DNA of 64,000 nt from Pararge aegeria (Eukaryota > Arthropoda > Insecta > Lepidoptera > Nymphalidae), in contig NC_053191.1 in NCBI RefSeq assembly GCF_905163445.1, positions 14,384,001-14,448,000 of the forward strand, given 5' to 3'. Both the position numbers and the translations under genes were made by a program. The notes beneath the pieces were generated by a model. That model was not told the DNA's origin. It was given only the letters and a program-made list of their open reading frames with translations, and did not search any database. Numbering within the stretch: position 1 is the first letter of the stretch; each line of letters begins with the position of its first letter. Below, piece after piece: positions 63,773 through 64,000 of this stretch.

Positions 63773-64000
63773 CTGATAGCTTAATAAATGTGTATTGTAC
63801 ACGACAGATAAAATAATTTATATAAATACTATTGATTGAATATTTCACTATCTCTTATGCGGAAATGTCTTTATTTTGTAAGTGTGCTACTCATACACGA
63901 AGGATACTTTTTATCCTGCAAAACAAAATATTTATTACCTTTACCAAAGATAATATGAATACGGAGCTTGGAAAAACAAACCGATAAAGTAAGTGTGTTT

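Noticed and set aside
1..64000. CRISPR arrays, operons, prophage or bacterial insertion sequences
   Set aside because: Intron-bearing genes, SINEs, LINEs and Helitrons show nuclear insect DNA; no regularly spaced repeats of CRISPR type were seen.

Overview
This is eukaryotic nuclear DNA, AT-rich and intron-rich, from an insect that is almost certainly a lepidopteran. The evidence is the repeat content: several tRNA-derived SINE families, RTE- and R1-like LINE 3-prime ends, Lep1-type Helitron ends following a TATCC microsatellite, many TIR and foldback MITEs, and a Ty3/gypsy element. A butterfly is more likely than a moth, but I cannot name a species. Nothing is bacterial: there are no operons, ribosome-binding sites or CRISPR arrays. 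Most long open frames in the window are chance or transposon-derived.

Region 1 (about 0.9-16.1 kb, plus strand) holds one complete gene. I assembled 24 coding exons with GT-AG introns and matching phases. They sum to 3438 nt, or 1145 codons plus a stop. The product is an anoctamin (TMEM16 family), a ten-helix membrane protein acting as a Ca2+-activated anion channel and/or lipid scramblase. All six Ca2+-binding residues known from mouse TMEM16A are present at the expected spacing. It has an unusually long, Ser/Thr-rich N-terminal extension. Its introns carry a perfect hairpin, LINE ends, a Helitron and a SINE that makes up most of one intron.

Region 2 (16.1-44.9 kb) has no gene I can defend. 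It is a mosaic of repeats: LINE tails, tRNA-derived SINEs, MITEs, Helitron-like ends and palindromes. Two weak minus-strand exon-like pieces lie at 18.5 and 19.2 kb. The surrounding 0.5 kb has a diverged second copy at 59.4 kb.

Region 3 (44.9 kb to the window end) holds the first exons of a second plus-strand gene. It has an exact Inr plus DPE core promoter, an ATG at 44971 and a single membrane helix encoded by exon 2 (53.5 kb). A plausible exon 3 sits at 57.9 kb and the rest lies beyond the window. I do not recognise the family. Intron 1 is over 8 kb of repeats. Intron 2 contains a tandem 315-bp duplication whose second copy is split by a recent, internally deleted Ty3/gypsy element on the minus strand, with identical 315-bp LTRs and a 5-bp target duplication.

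No new multi-gene system was found. The most interesting items are the anoctamin N-terminus and alternative reading possibilities, the defective but very young LTR element, the duplicated segment, and several unusual palindromic or nested MITE structures.
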